Source: Bacillota bacterium | GTDB lineage: Bacteria > Bacillota > Clostridia > Christensenellales > CAG-138 | Direction: 5' to 3' | Length of the DNA stretch: 33,738 bases | NCBI GenBank assembly: GCA_016286445.1 | Contig: JAEESS010000025.1 | Coordinates: 1-33,738, forward strand | Part shown: positions 1-6,937 of the stretch, in pieces | How positions within the stretch are numbered: the first letter of the stretch is position 1 | How the letters are laid out: each line of letters opens with the position of its first letter | Notes under the pieces: generated by a model | Databases searched by the model: none | Told to the model about the DNA's origin: nothing | What the model saw: the letters and a program-made list of their open reading frames with translations, nothing else | Made by a program: the position numbers and the translations under genes

Positions 1-579
1 CGGCTTCAGGTCCTTCCGTTCAAAGCGTTCCGCGACGTTGCCGATCGCGCGGTACAGCGCCGCGGGATCCTCGACACGGTAGGAATACACGCCCTTAAGC
101 GAAACGGACAGATCGAAGTCCGCATCCATGTTGTCGTCGCGCACGCGGATCAACACCGGCGCGGGCGTTTCAAATGCATTGCCGTGACATTCCTTTGTAT
201 TGATGTAATAAACCCGATGGCGGTGCGGCTGGATGTCGCCGCCGCCGAAGCCGACGCGGTCCAGGACGTCGCGGAAGTATCCCGCCGGTCCTGCGGGACG
301 GTCCGGATCGACAAAAATGTGCTCGCCGGGCTCGGTCACGACGTTGACGACCTTCTGATGCGATACGACGACAAGCGCCTGCCCGTCCGCAACGGACAGC
401 AGCGAGCCGCTTGTAATGACCTCGTCGTCAATGCGGTCGTTTGCGCTGCGATCCGAAACGTGCTTGTGTCCGCGCGCCATCAGCACGTCGACGGGAAGCG
501 CGTCCATGAAAAACGCTTCTTTCCATTGCTCTTTGGCAACGCTGCCCAGAGAGGATGTGATCGCCCGAATGATGCCCAT
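1..579 (-). CDS. SPFH-domain (YdjI-like) protein, 3' end cut by window edge
   Basis: The frame is open for all 193 codons from ATG at 579 to the window edge, so the C-terminus is missing. Residues 1-190 align by eye with the complete SPFH protein at 15043-16338: both begin MG(I/L)I, then share QWKE, the LP-DVL block, a VADGQ block, a TEPGE/AEPGE turn, YY-NTKE and a GVYSY segment near residue 170. The family (SPFH/stomatin fold, 'virion core protein-like', B. subtilis YdjI) forms membrane-associated assemblies. A purine-rich site (GGGAAAGGAA) precedes the ATG. The start lies one base after the stop of the dehydrogenase gene at 581-1342, so the two are probably co-transcribed. Whether it carries C-terminal zinc ribbons like its paralogue cannot be seen. 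Confidence 0.85.
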   Translation of the reverse strand, partial: MGIIRAITSSLGSVAKEQWKEAFFMDALPVDVLMARGHKHVSDRSANDRIDDEVITSGSLLSVADGQALVVVSHQKVVNVVTEPGEHIFVDPDRPAGPAGYFRDVLDRVGFGGGDIQPHRHRVYYINTKECHGNAFETPAPVLIRVRDDNMDADFDLSVSLKGVYSYRVEDPAALYRAIGNVAERFERKDLKP

Positions 580-580
580 A

Positions 581-1342
581 TTATTCCTTTCCCTGCTGTC
601 TGCACCAGGTGTTCATGACAAGCTTCACGGGCAAAAGCTTCACAAGCCGCACCTGCATCCGCACCGGGAAGCCCATGATCGAGACGGTCTTATTCTTCTT
701 GAGGTCCTTCATCGCGCGATCCACGACCTGCTCCGCGGTATACCAGCGGTCGAAATAGCGGATCGTGTCGTCGTGCTTCGCGCGGTCGAAAAACTCGGTT
801 TGGATCCAGCCGGGGCAGACGCACATCACATGGATCCCGCGGGTCTTGAGCTCGCGTCCGAGCGCGCGGGAAAAGCTCAGCACATACGCCTTCGACGCGG
901 CGTAGACCGTCATGTACGGCACCGGCTGCCAGCTTGAATTGGAGCCGAGGTTCACGATCGCGTCGCCGCTTTGCATGTACGGGAGCGAGTAAAGGCAGAT
1001 CGCGGACAGCGCCGTGTCGTTCAGCGCGACGATGCCGAGCTGGTTTTCGACGTCAAGGTCCTCGGCGGCGCCGAACAGTCCGTATCCCGCCGCGTTCACA
1101 AGGACCTTGATCTCCGGCTTTTCTTCCTCCAGAAGCGTCTTGTACGCGTGCTGATTCTCCGGCGCGGAAAGGTCCCAGCTGAGTGCGCGGACCGGCGTGC
1201 GGCATTCCGATTTGAGCGATTCAAGCCGCTCGGCTCTTCTTGCGATCACCCAAAGCTCGTCGAGGTCGAACGCCTTGTCGACTGCCTTTGCAAACTCTCT
1301 GCCCATGCCGCTGGACGCGCCGGTCACGACTGCGATTTTCAT
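581..1342 (-). CDS. Short-chain dehydrogenase/reductase (SDR family)
   Basis: A 253-residue classical SDR, the usual length for the family, likely an NAD(P)-dependent oxidoreductase of unknown substrate. The Rossmann nucleotide loop TGASSGMG is at residues 7-14, an NAAG motif follows the fourth strand, and the active-site Ser (about 134-136), Tyr147 and Lys151 (YAASK) are all present, so it should be catalytic. The ATG at 1342 is chosen because GGAGG sits six bases upstream; a longer reading frame upstream would run through a terminator and has no family homology. The C-terminal 40 residues are basic and hydrophobic (MQVRLVKLLPVKLVMN), which may attach it to the membrane. It is followed one base later by the SPFH gene. 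Confidence 0.9.
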   Translation of the reverse strand: MKIAVVTGASSGMGREFAKAVDKAFDLDELWVIARRAERLESLKSECRTPVRALSWDLSAPENQHAYKTLLEEEKPEIKVLVNAAGYGLFGAAEDLDVENQLGIVALNDTALSAICLYSLPYMQSGDAIVNLGSNSSWQPVPYMTVYAASKAYVLSFSRALGRELKTRGIHVMCVCPGWIQTEFFDRAKHDDTIRYFDRWYTAEQVVDRAMKDLKKNKTVSIMGFPVRMQVRLVKLLPVKLVMNTWCRQQGKE

Positions 1343-1371
1343 AACTGCCTCCGAAATAACCTGTTTTTTAC

Positions 1372-1377
1372 AGTATA
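1372..1377 (-). promoter_or_regulatory. Possible -10 box for the SDR/SPFH operon
   Basis: On the minus strand TATACT lies about 30 bases before the SDR start. The nearest TTGACT (1400-1405) is 22 bases away, too far for a standard spacer and inside the T-tract of the upstream terminator, so only the -10 is supported. Confidence 0.35.
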
Positions 1378-1403
1378 CCCCGTTTTGCCGCGGATTTCCA
1401 GTC

Positions 1404-1439
1404 AAAAAAAGAAGATCCTCCGAAAACGGGAGGATCTTC
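1404..1439 (-). terminator. Intrinsic terminator of the cystatin-like gene
   Basis: An 11-bp perfect stem (1411-1421 with 1429-1439, loop 1422-1428) is followed on the minus strand by seven T residues (1404-1410). It lies 19 bases after the stop codon at 1458. Confidence 0.9.
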
Positions 1440-1457
1440 CTGCAATACGAAAAGTGG

Positions 1458-2912
1458 TTATGCGCCGTAGGTGCACAGCGCGCCGAAGTCGAAGTCGACC
1501 GTTTCGAGCAGCTCAACGGTTCCGTCAAGCGCTTCGTAGAGATAGACCAGCGCATAATGCGGAACGGGGTTCGGCACGACCGGCGTGATCTTGCAGAGCA
1601 GGCAGCGGTTCGTTCCGGCGACGACCTGCGTTGCGATGTTTGCAACCGGCTCATAATCTGCGCCGACGAGCGCTGCAATCGCCTTTTCGAGATTGGCCTT
1701 GATCTCATCGGTGATCTCGGGGGACTCGGCATATGTCCAGCCGCCGTCGAGCGTTTCCTCTTCGGTGATCGGCTCAATGCCGTCGAATTCGTTCGGGATC
1801 ACGGGCATGTCCGCGAAGTTCATGATCGTTGCGTTGCCGCTGAGGTCCGCGTAGACATAGATCAGCGTGTACTTCGGCTTTGCATCCGGATAAACGACCG
1901 TCGCTTTTGTCAGGAAGCAGTAATTTCTTCCCGCCACGATCTGTGTGCCGAGGCATGCGATCGGCTCGTAATCGACGCCGACAAGACCGTCGAGCGCTTT
2001 GTCAAAGATGGCGCGAAGTTCGTCGGTCATTGCGGGATCCTCCGCCGCTGCCCAGCCGCCGGCCAGAACGTCCGGATAGTTTTCTTCGTCGGTCTCGGTT
2101 TCCGTGTCCGCTTCGGCGTCAGCCTGTCCGTCAATCGCATCCGTGATCAGACCTTCTTCCGGCATGTCAAGATCGAAGTCGATGACGGAAGTCAGGGATT
2201 CATTGCCGTCTGCAGACACATAGCAGTATACGAGCCCGTAATGGGAGACGGGGTTCGGCACGACCGGCGTGACTTTGCAGAGGATGCAGCGGTTCGTTCC
2301 GTTGACGACCTGACTTGCGAGGTTTGCGATCGGCAGATAGTCTGCGCCGGCGAGACCTTCGAGCGCCTTATCAAGCTCCGCCTTAAGTTCATCGGAGACC
2401 GCGGGATCGCTCTCATAGGTCCAACCGCCCATCAGAGCTTCGGTCGAGGGAACGGAAACGGTGCCGTCTTCGTTCGGCACGACCGGCATGTCGACGATGT
2501 TCAGAAGCTGCGCATTGCCTTCAAGATCCGCATACACATACACCAGCTTGAACTGCGGAACGGCGTCCGGATAGACGACGGTGCCCTGCGTGAGGAAGCA
2601 GTAGTTCGTTCCCGCAACGACCTGCGTGCCGAGGCATGCGACGGGAACGTAGTTTACGCCGACGAGCTCTTTCAGCGCTTTTTCAAAGATTGCTCTGAGC
2701 TCATCTGTCATGGCGGGATCGTCGGCAATCGTCCAGCCGCCGGGGTTGCCGGGGAGAGGCTCGGTTTCCGGCTGCGCATCGGCTTCCGGCTGCACATTGG
2801 TTTCCGGCTGCTCTTCGATTTCGGGGGATTCAGTCGTTTCGACTTTGACGATGCAGGCAACAGTCGAGGTGAGCATCAGCGTGCAGAGCAGAATTGCGAT
2901 CAGTTTTTTCAT
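1458..2912 (-). CDS. Secreted protein with four cystatin-like repeats
   Basis: A 484-residue exported protein. Residues 1-20 are a signal peptide ending TSTVAC; C20 could be lipidated, though T at -3 is a poor lipobox. An acidic Pro/Gln/Glu linker (21-57) leads to four repeats of about 100 residues starting GGW or GW at 59, 162, 285 and 390. Each repeat has a helix-like stretch (DPAMTDELRAIFEKAL type) and then the pentapeptide QVVAG, QVVNG, QIVAG or QVVAG at 97-101, 201-205, 324-328 and 429-433, followed by TN(Y/R)C or RNYC. Order N-terminal Gly, helix, QxVxG hairpin and strands is that of cystatins (inhibitor family I25), which block papain-type cysteine proteases. The second cystatin loop (Pro-Trp) is not seen. 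Repeats 1/3 resemble each other, as do 2/4, so a two-domain unit seems to have been duplicated. Inhibitory function is inferred. Start: AAAGGA before ATG at 2912. Confidence 0.85.
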   Translation of the reverse strand: MKKLIAILLCTLMLTSTVACIVKVETTESPEIEEQPETNVQPEADAQPETEPLPGNPGGWTIADDPAMTDELRAIFEKALKELVGVNYVPVACLGTQVVAGTNYCFLTQGTVVYPDAVPQFKLVYVYADLEGNAQLLNIVDMPVVPNEDGTVSVPSTEALMGGWTYESDPAVSDELKAELDKALEGLAGADYLPIANLASQVVNGTNRCILCKVTPVVPNPVSHYGLVYCYVSADGNESLTSVIDFDLDMPEEGLITDAIDGQADAEADTETETDEENYPDVLAGGWAAAEDPAMTDELRAIFDKALDGLVGVDYEPIACLGTQIVAGRNYCFLTKATVVYPDAKPKYTLIYVYADLSGNATIMNFADMPVIPNEFDGIEPITEEETLDGGWTYAESPEITDEIKANLEKAIAALVGADYEPVANIATQVVAGTNRCLLCKITPVVPNPVPHYALVYLYEALDGTVELLETVDFDFGALCTYGA

Positions 2913-2979
2913 GGTTGTATATCCTTTCTTTAATTTGATGCTTCGGAATGAAACAAAGTCCGTACATAACCTATACTAT

Positions 2980-3008
2980 ATTGTAGCGGAAAAAGTTGCA
3001 CGATGCAA
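2980..3008 (-). promoter_or_regulatory. Promoter of the cystatin-like gene with a small dyad
   Basis: On the minus strand TTGCAT (3003-3008), a 17-base spacer and TACAAT (2980-2985). A perfect dyad TTGCA-CGA-TGCAA (2996-3008) overlaps the -35 box and could be an operator. Confidence 0.7.
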
Positions 3009-3027
3009 GTTTTTTTATAAAAAGCCA

Positions 3028-3056
3028 TGGACACGAACGTGGTTCGGCTTTATAAT
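3028..3056 (+). promoter_or_regulatory. Promoter of the MtnA-like gene
   Basis: TGGACA (3028-3033), 17-base spacer, TATAAT (3051-3056), 16 bases before the gene start. It diverges from the promoter at 2980-3008, about 20 bases away, so the two could be co-regulated. Confidence 0.75.
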
Positions 3057-3072
3057 CAAACCGGAGGCTGTT

Positions 3073-4128
3073 ATGGAACGACCCGATCACGATCTTGCAT
3101 TCATGCTGCAGTATGAAAACATCGCCTGGTACGAGGACGGCGCGGTCCGTATTCTGGATCGTCGCTGCTATCCGCGCACAGTGTCGTTTGTTACCTGCAG
3201 AACGCACGGCGAAGTGGCGCAGGCGATCGCCGATATGGTGACGCAGAGCGCGGGACCGTATCCCGCGGCGGCGATGGGCATGGCGCTCGCGGCGTACGAA
3301 TGCCAAAACGAAAGCGAAGAGAAGCAGCGCGCGTTTCTCACCGCGGCGGCGGAACGCATCAGCACCGCGCGTCCGACGACCGCAAAGCGCATGGCGCGGG
3401 TGTGCGAAACGATGCTTGCTGCGGCGGAGACGGCGTGGAGATCCGGCGCATCCGTACCCGAAGCGATCAAACGCCGCGCGATCGAGGCGAACGACAGCCG
3501 ATACCGCAAGATCGCGAAGATTGCAGCGCATCTGGTCGACAAGTTCCCGGACGACGGCACGATCCTCACGCAGTGCTTTGCGGAGACGATCGTCGGCATG
3601 ATGCTGCGCGAATCGAAGGAGCGGGGGAAGCGTCTGCGCATCTTCTGCCCCGAAACGCGTCCGTATTTTCAGGGCGCGCGGCTCACCGCAACGGTGTGTT
3701 ACGAAATGGGCTTTGACGTGACCGTCATCACGGACAATATGCCGGCGTTTGTCATGCAGCGCGAGCGTGTGGACGTGTTCACCTCGGCGGCGGATGCGAT
3801 CACAATGGACGGATACGTCGTCAACAAGGTCGGCACGTTCCAGATCGCGATCGCGGCAAAGCATCTCGGCGTGCCGTATTATGTTACCGGCGTGCCGGAC
3901 ACGGTGCATCCGACGATCGGCGACGTGCAGATCGAGTTTCGCGATCCCGCGTTCGTGCTCGAAGCGATGGGCGTGAAGACCGCGCGCGACGGGGTCAAGG
4001 GCTATTATCCGGCGTTCGATATCACGCCGCCGGAGCTCGTGACCGGCGTCGTGACCGACAAGGGCATTTTGAGTCCGTACCGGCTTTCCGATTACGGCGC
4101 GCGCGACGCGTACGAGGTCGTTGTATAA
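3073..4128 (+). CDS. MtnA/eIF2B-alpha family sugar-phosphate isomerase-like protein
   Basis: A 351-residue protein, the length of S-methyl-5-thioribose-1-phosphate isomerase (MtnA). The N-terminus (IAWYEDG..ILDRR), the RPTTA segment near 100, ETRP at 194-197 followed by FQGARLTA, D241 in the ADAI motif (the MtnA catalytic Asp position), NKVGT at 251-255 and the PAFDITPPELVTGVVTDKG block all match the family. Two catalytic motifs are altered: the RGAPAIG loop reads QSAGPYPAA and the THCNTG motif reads TQCFAE, so the catalytic Cys (C168) is kept but the NTG is lost. It may isomerise another aldose 1-phosphate, such as ribose 1,5-bisphosphate or a deoxyribose compound, rather than the methionine-salvage substrate. 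No mtn genes are nearby; a LOG hydrolase and a nucleoside phosphorylase are. GGAGG six bases before ATG fixes the start. Confidence 0.8.
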   Translation: MERPDHDLAFMLQYENIAWYEDGAVRILDRRCYPRTVSFVTCRTHGEVAQAIADMVTQSAGPYPAAAMGMALAAYECQNESEEKQRAFLTAAAERISTARPTTAKRMARVCETMLAAAETAWRSGASVPEAIKRRAIEANDSRYRKIAKIAAHLVDKFPDDGTILTQCFAETIVGMMLRESKERGKRLRIFCPETRPYFQGARLTATVCYEMGFDVTVITDNMPAFVMQRERVDVFTSAADAITMDGYVVNKVGTFQIAIAAKHLGVPYYVTGVPDTVHPTIGDVQIEFRDPAFVLEAMGVKTARDGVKGYYPAFDITPPELVTGVVTDKGILSPYRLSDYGARDAYEVVV

Positions 4129-4147
4129 CAGAAAGGAAACGATACAT

Positions 4148-4489
4148 ATGGTAGTGGTAAACGTATACGAACAGTATTTTGCGGCGGACTGCATTGCAAA
4201 CAGCATTCACCGGCACGCGGCGCTGGTCATGCTGATCGCGACGTCCGAAAACGGCACGGTGCGTTATGAAGCGGCAGTGACGTTCTTCCCGCACATCGAT
4301 GAGAGCGACTTTGCGGTCTCCTACGACGCGTACTATTCCGACGTGCTGTACGAGGCGCCGGGCAGACGTTCGAGAAAGCGCGAAGCGATGCTCATGGAGA
4401 CCTTCCGCGAGGATATCGACGCGCTCTGCAAGCAGGCGGGCGGCACGGTCTATTGGGACAAGCCGCTCAAAGAAGCGCGCAGAGGCTGA
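4148..4489 (+). CDS. Small protein of unknown function
   Basis: A 113-residue soluble protein that I do not recognise. It starts at an ATG preceded by AAAGGAAA, 19 bases after the MtnA-like gene, so the two are probably one transcript. The sequence has alternating hydrophobic strands (MVVVNVYEQYF, LVMLIATSENGTVRYEAAVTFFP), a charged middle with HIDESDF, a basic RRSRKRE patch and a C-terminal helix (LMETFREDIDALCKQAG). That is consistent with a compact alpha/beta domain. No signal peptide or membrane segment. A three-hairpin repeat module begins five bases after its stop. Confidence 0.7.
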   Translation: MVVVNVYEQYFAADCIANSIHRHAALVMLIATSENGTVRYEAAVTFFPHIDESDFAVSYDAYYSDVLYEAPGRRSRKREAMLMETFREDIDALCKQAGGTVYWDKPLKEARRG

Positions 4490-4494
4490 CGCCT

Positions 4495-4529
4495 CGGTCG
4501 GTTGAAAAGACTTTCAACCGACCGGTTTT
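4495..4529 (+). terminator. Terminator hairpin of repeat copy A
   Basis: A 13-bp perfect stem (4495-4507 with 4512-4524, loop AGAC) followed by GTTTT. It starts five bases after the preceding stop codon. The same position and form recur at 21997 and 30663. Confidence 0.75.
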
Positions 4530-4613
4530 CAGCTTTCGCCTGTCATACTTCGTATTCCCGGGCGGCTAAGCCCTTTGGAGTCAAATTCACCGCGCATGTC
4601 GCTGAATTTGACG
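4495..4613 (+). repeat. Three-hairpin intergenic module, copy A
   Basis: Three elements in fixed order: a terminator stem (4495-4524); a CGCC...GGCGGC stem (4537-4566) with an inner ATAC/GTAT pairing; and GTCAAATTCA (4580-4589) paired with TGAATTTGAC (4603-4612) around a core CGCGCATGTCGC. The same three elements occur at 21997-22159 and 30663-30783. Compared with copy B, the second and third stems differ in bases but stay paired. Confidence 0.85.
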
Positions 4614-4658
4614 GATAACACTTTATCATTCGTTTGCTGTGACGGAAGCGCCGTAGGA

Positions 4659-4676
4659 GACGCCGACCTCGGCGTC
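4659..4676 (+). other. Leader hairpin before the LOG gene
   Basis: A perfect 8-bp stem with a two-base loop (4659-4666 with 4669-4676) lies about eight bases before the GAGGAGG ribosome site of the gene at 4696. No T-tract follows, so it is not a typical terminator; it could affect translation or mRNA stability. Confidence 0.4.
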
Positions 4677-4695
4677 CCGAAATGAGGAGGGCATT

Positions 4696-5226
4696 ATGAA
4701 CATCACGGTATATCTCGGATCGACGCCGGGCAATGAGCCCGCGCTGGAGCCGGCGGTCCGCGCACTCGGCACTTGGATCGGCAATCACGGACACAATCTT
4801 GTTTACGGCGGCTCCCGCTGCGGACTGATGGGCATGCTCGCGGAGAGCGTGCTCAAAGCAGGCGGGCAGGTGTTTGGCGTTGAGCCGCAGTTCTTTGTGG
4901 ACGCGGGGTTCGTCTACGACGCGATCACAAAGCTTTACGTCACGCAGGATATGTCCGAACGCAAGGCGAAGATGATCGAGCTCGGCGACGCGTTCATCGC
5001 GTTTCCGGGCGGCACGGGCACGCTTGAGGAGATCGCGGAGATCATGAGCAAGGTCGCTTTACGGCACCTCGACGCGCCGTGCATCCTCTATAATCTGAAC
5101 GGCTACTACGACGGCATGCGCATGCTGCTCGACCGCATGCTTTCTTCCGAGCTGAGCACGCCGGAAAAGCTCAAAGGCGTCACGTTTGCCGAAACGCTCG
5201 ACGATATCGCAAAAGCGCTCTCCTGA
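4696..5226 (+). CDS. LOG-family (TIGR00730) 5'-phosphoribohydrolase
   Basis: A 176-residue cytosolic Rossmann-like protein of the LOG ('lysine decarboxylase-like') family, which hydrolyses nucleoside 5'-monophosphates (AMP or cytokinin ribotides) to free base and ribose 5-phosphate. Seen: SRCGLMG after GG at 38-46, the SERK segment at 87-90 and the hallmark PGGTGTLEE at 104-112, which carries the catalytic Arg/Glu site of the family with R89. Length is typical. The ATG at 4696 follows GAGGAGG. The exact substrate cannot be told from sequence. Its neighbours (isomerase-like gene upstream, nucleoside phosphorylase downstream) fit a purine or ribose salvage theme. Confidence 0.88.
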   Translation: MNITVYLGSTPGNEPALEPAVRALGTWIGNHGHNLVYGGSRCGLMGMLAESVLKAGGQVFGVEPQFFVDAGFVYDAITKLYVTQDMSERKAKMIELGDAFIAFPGGTGTLEEIAEIMSKVALRHLDAPCILYNLNGYYDGMRMLLDRMLSSELSTPEKLKGVTFAETLDDIAKALS

Positions 5227-5250
5227 ACAATTGCGGAGAGCGCTTTTTTT
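5212..5250 (+). terminator. Terminator overlapping the end of the LOG gene
   Basis: A 12-bp perfect stem (5212-5223 with 5235-5246) and a run of seven T (5244-5250). The left arm is coding sequence and the stop codon lies in the loop, so the terminator is built from the last codons of the gene. Confidence 0.9.
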
Positions 5251-5387
5251 CATAAGGGTGTTTTTCAAACCGCGATTTGAAGGGGAGCTCGATTTTTTCG
5301 CCGTAAGCGCATTGACTTGCCGCTGCGGCGCTTTCTTTTGCCGGAGCGAAGACTCCGCGCGGGAAAACCTTTCCGTTCGGACCGGCT

Positions 5388-6152
5388 TTATCGGCTTGAC
5401 ACATATTCGGCAAGCGCAAGGGCGATCTCAAAATGCCCGGCGTCGTGCTGCGTATGCTCGATTTGCCCCTCTTCTTTTCTGTTGGTCCATTCCGGCGCGT
5501 CCAGAAGATCGCCGCCGGTAAAGAACATATAGACCTCCAGTCCGCGAAAATCGCATACCGCCTGCACCGCGGCGCCTTCCATCTCCACGGAGATGCAGCC
5601 GTCCGCCTTGTGCCGTTCAAAGTGATCGCAGGTCTCCCGGTAGAACGCGTCCGTCGTCCAGGTTTTTCCGAGGACGTACGGGATCCCGTTCTCCTGCATG
5701 AACGCCTCCACGATCGGCGCATTTTTGATTTTGATGTAATCGGATGCCGGGGCATAGTGGTACGAGGTCCCCTCGTCCCGGTACGCTTCGGTTGGGATCA
5801 TGACCTTTCCCCGCGCGATTGCCTTGTCGAGACAGCCGGCACCGCCGAAGTGGATGATTTTATCTGTGTTCAGGATCTCCCGGATCTCTTCGACCGTTCC
5901 GACACAGGCGGGCGCGCCGACCCAGGTGCGGAAAAAGCCGTACTGTTTGCCGTGATGCGAAAGAAGATAAACGGACGTTGCGCCGTGCCCCATCAGCAGC
6001 TCGCCGACCTTCTCGCAGGGATAGTGCTCCGTCACATATCGTTCGATCACATGTGAAAATGTGAAGATGACCGCTTCGGCCTTCGGCGCGTTTTGATTGA
6101 TCTTCGGATTGATCTTTGCGGGCGACCGACCGTCAAATGCGGATGTAATCAT
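5388..6152 (-). CDS. Nucleoside phosphorylase (PNP/UDP family)
   Basis: A 254-residue member of the PNP_UDP_1 family, which splits a nucleoside with phosphate into base and ribose 1-phosphate in the cytosol. Seen: HFGGAGCLD (phosphate-binding GxxGxxxx loop) near residue 97, the VEMEGAAVQAVC block near 190 that is the family signature for ribose and base binding, followed by FTGGDLLDAPEW, where an Asp acts on the base. The first 20 residues are an unusual Lys/Asn/Pro stretch. The gene lies 17 bases after the LUD gene, with only a weak AAAGGCG ribosome site, so it probably relies on the upstream promoter at 6827. No clear terminator follows in 5251-5387. Substrate (purine versus uridine) is not decidable here. 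Confidence 0.85.
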   Translation of the reverse strand: MITSAFDGRSPAKINPKINQNAPKAEAVIFTFSHVIERYVTEHYPCEKVGELLMGHGATSVYLLSHHGKQYGFFRTWVGAPACVGTVEEIREILNTDKIIHFGGAGCLDKAIARGKVMIPTEAYRDEGTSYHYAPASDYIKIKNAPIVEAFMQENGIPYVLGKTWTTDAFYRETCDHFERHKADGCISVEMEGAAVQAVCDFRGLEVYMFFTGGDLLDAPEWTNRKEEGQIEHTQHDAGHFEIALALAEYVSSR

Positions 6153-6169
6153 GGGGACGCCTTTGCCGT

Positions 6170-6799
6170 TCAGAAGCCGAGCGTGTCGTTGACCAGGATC
6201 ACATGGATGCGGTCCTTATGCCGCGAAAACCGCGTGATGAGGAACTGGCAGCAGATCGTATCCGGCGATTTGCAGTTCATACAGGCGCCGGTTTTGGAGC
6301 ACGGGGTATTCAGCCCGAAGCGCTGCGCGTTGATCGGCGCGGCGACATTGCGCGCACGCTTCATGGCGCCGTCGAGATCGGAGCAGACCTTGTTCATGCC
6401 GACGATGAAGAGAACGTGCTTCGGACCGTTCGCAATGCACGAGACGCGGTTTGCGTTGCCGTCGATATTGACGAGCTCGCCGTCCTCGGTCATGGCGTTC
6501 GCGCTCGAAAGGAACCAGTCCGCGTCGTACGCCGCGAGCATCGCTTCCCGCGGGTTTTCGTACTTCATGCGGTCGATGAAGGTGTAACTGCCGGTTTTCA
6601 CGGCTTCGACAAGCCCGATCTCATGCGCGCTCAAAGCGCCGCCCATCGTGACCTTGCTGCCCTCGGGGATCAGGGAAAGCGCAAGCCGCTTTGCTTCCTC
6701 GCGGTCCTTTGCGTAATACCCCGTCATGTTGCGCGAGCCCAAGCCCTTGATGACCTTTGCCGCAAGCAGTTCGTTTCGCTTTTCGATATTCCGATCCAT
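6170..6799 (-). CDS. LUD-domain (LutC/YkgG-like) protein
   Basis: A 209-residue protein of the LUD family (DUF162), related to LutB/LutC of lactate oxidation but often found alone in anaerobes. Seen: the K-GLGSRNM opening, a VTMGGALSAHEIGL block near residue 50, the conserved NIDGNANRVSCIANGP segment and FIVGMNKVC. The C-terminal part holds a Cys cluster (CSKTGACMNCKSPDTICC), suggesting a metal or Fe-S site. No LutA or LutB partner is present, so a role in lactate use is doubtful. GGGAGGTT before ATG at 6799 fixes the start; the longer reading frame upstream has no ribosome site. Likely an operon with the phosphorylase. Confidence 0.85.
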   Translation of the reverse strand: MDRNIEKRNELLAAKVIKGLGSRNMTGYYAKDREEAKRLALSLIPEGSKVTMGGALSAHEIGLVEAVKTGSYTFIDRMKYENPREAMLAAYDADWFLSSANAMTEDGELVNIDGNANRVSCIANGPKHVLFIVGMNKVCSDLDGAMKRARNVAAPINAQRFGLNTPCSKTGACMNCKSPDTICCQFLITRFSRHKDRIHVILVNDTLGF

Positions 6800-6826
6800 A
6801 AGAACCTCCCGTATTTTTGATGCTTT

Positions 6827-6856
6827 ATTATACCTTGCGCGCAGACGCAAATGCAA
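6827..6856 (-). promoter_or_regulatory. Promoter of the LUD/phosphorylase operon
   Basis: On the minus strand TTGCAT (6851-6856), 18-base spacer and a perfect TATAAT (6827-6832), about 28 bases before the LUD start. Confidence 0.75.
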
Positions 6857-6937
6857 TGCTTTTTTCAGAAGAAAGAGCGCAGAACCGAAGCCCTGCGCCC
6901 TTCCCGTGGGTGTGTATTCGGACGGATCGCCCGAAGC

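Noticed and set aside
1343-1777. 144-codon 5' extension of the dehydrogenase
   Set aside because: It passes through the terminator at 1404-1439 and into the neighbouring gene in another frame; the ATG at 1342 has a good ribosome site.
1197-2933. Plus-strand frame of 578 codons
   Set aside because: Antisense to the cystatin-like gene and crossing its terminator; its apparent repeats mirror the four domains.
4608-4636. Promoter for the LOG gene beginning TTGACG in the third hairpin
   Set aside because: No -10 box at 16-18 bases; the match is part of the repeat.
5251-5387. Terminator for the phosphorylase operon
   Set aside because: Only 5-bp hairpins with no minus-strand T-run are present.
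6877-6898. Terminator of the DegV gene
   Set aside because: GCGCAG/CTGCGC is only 6 bp and is followed on the minus strand by a broken pyrimidine stretch and not a T-run; left unannotated.
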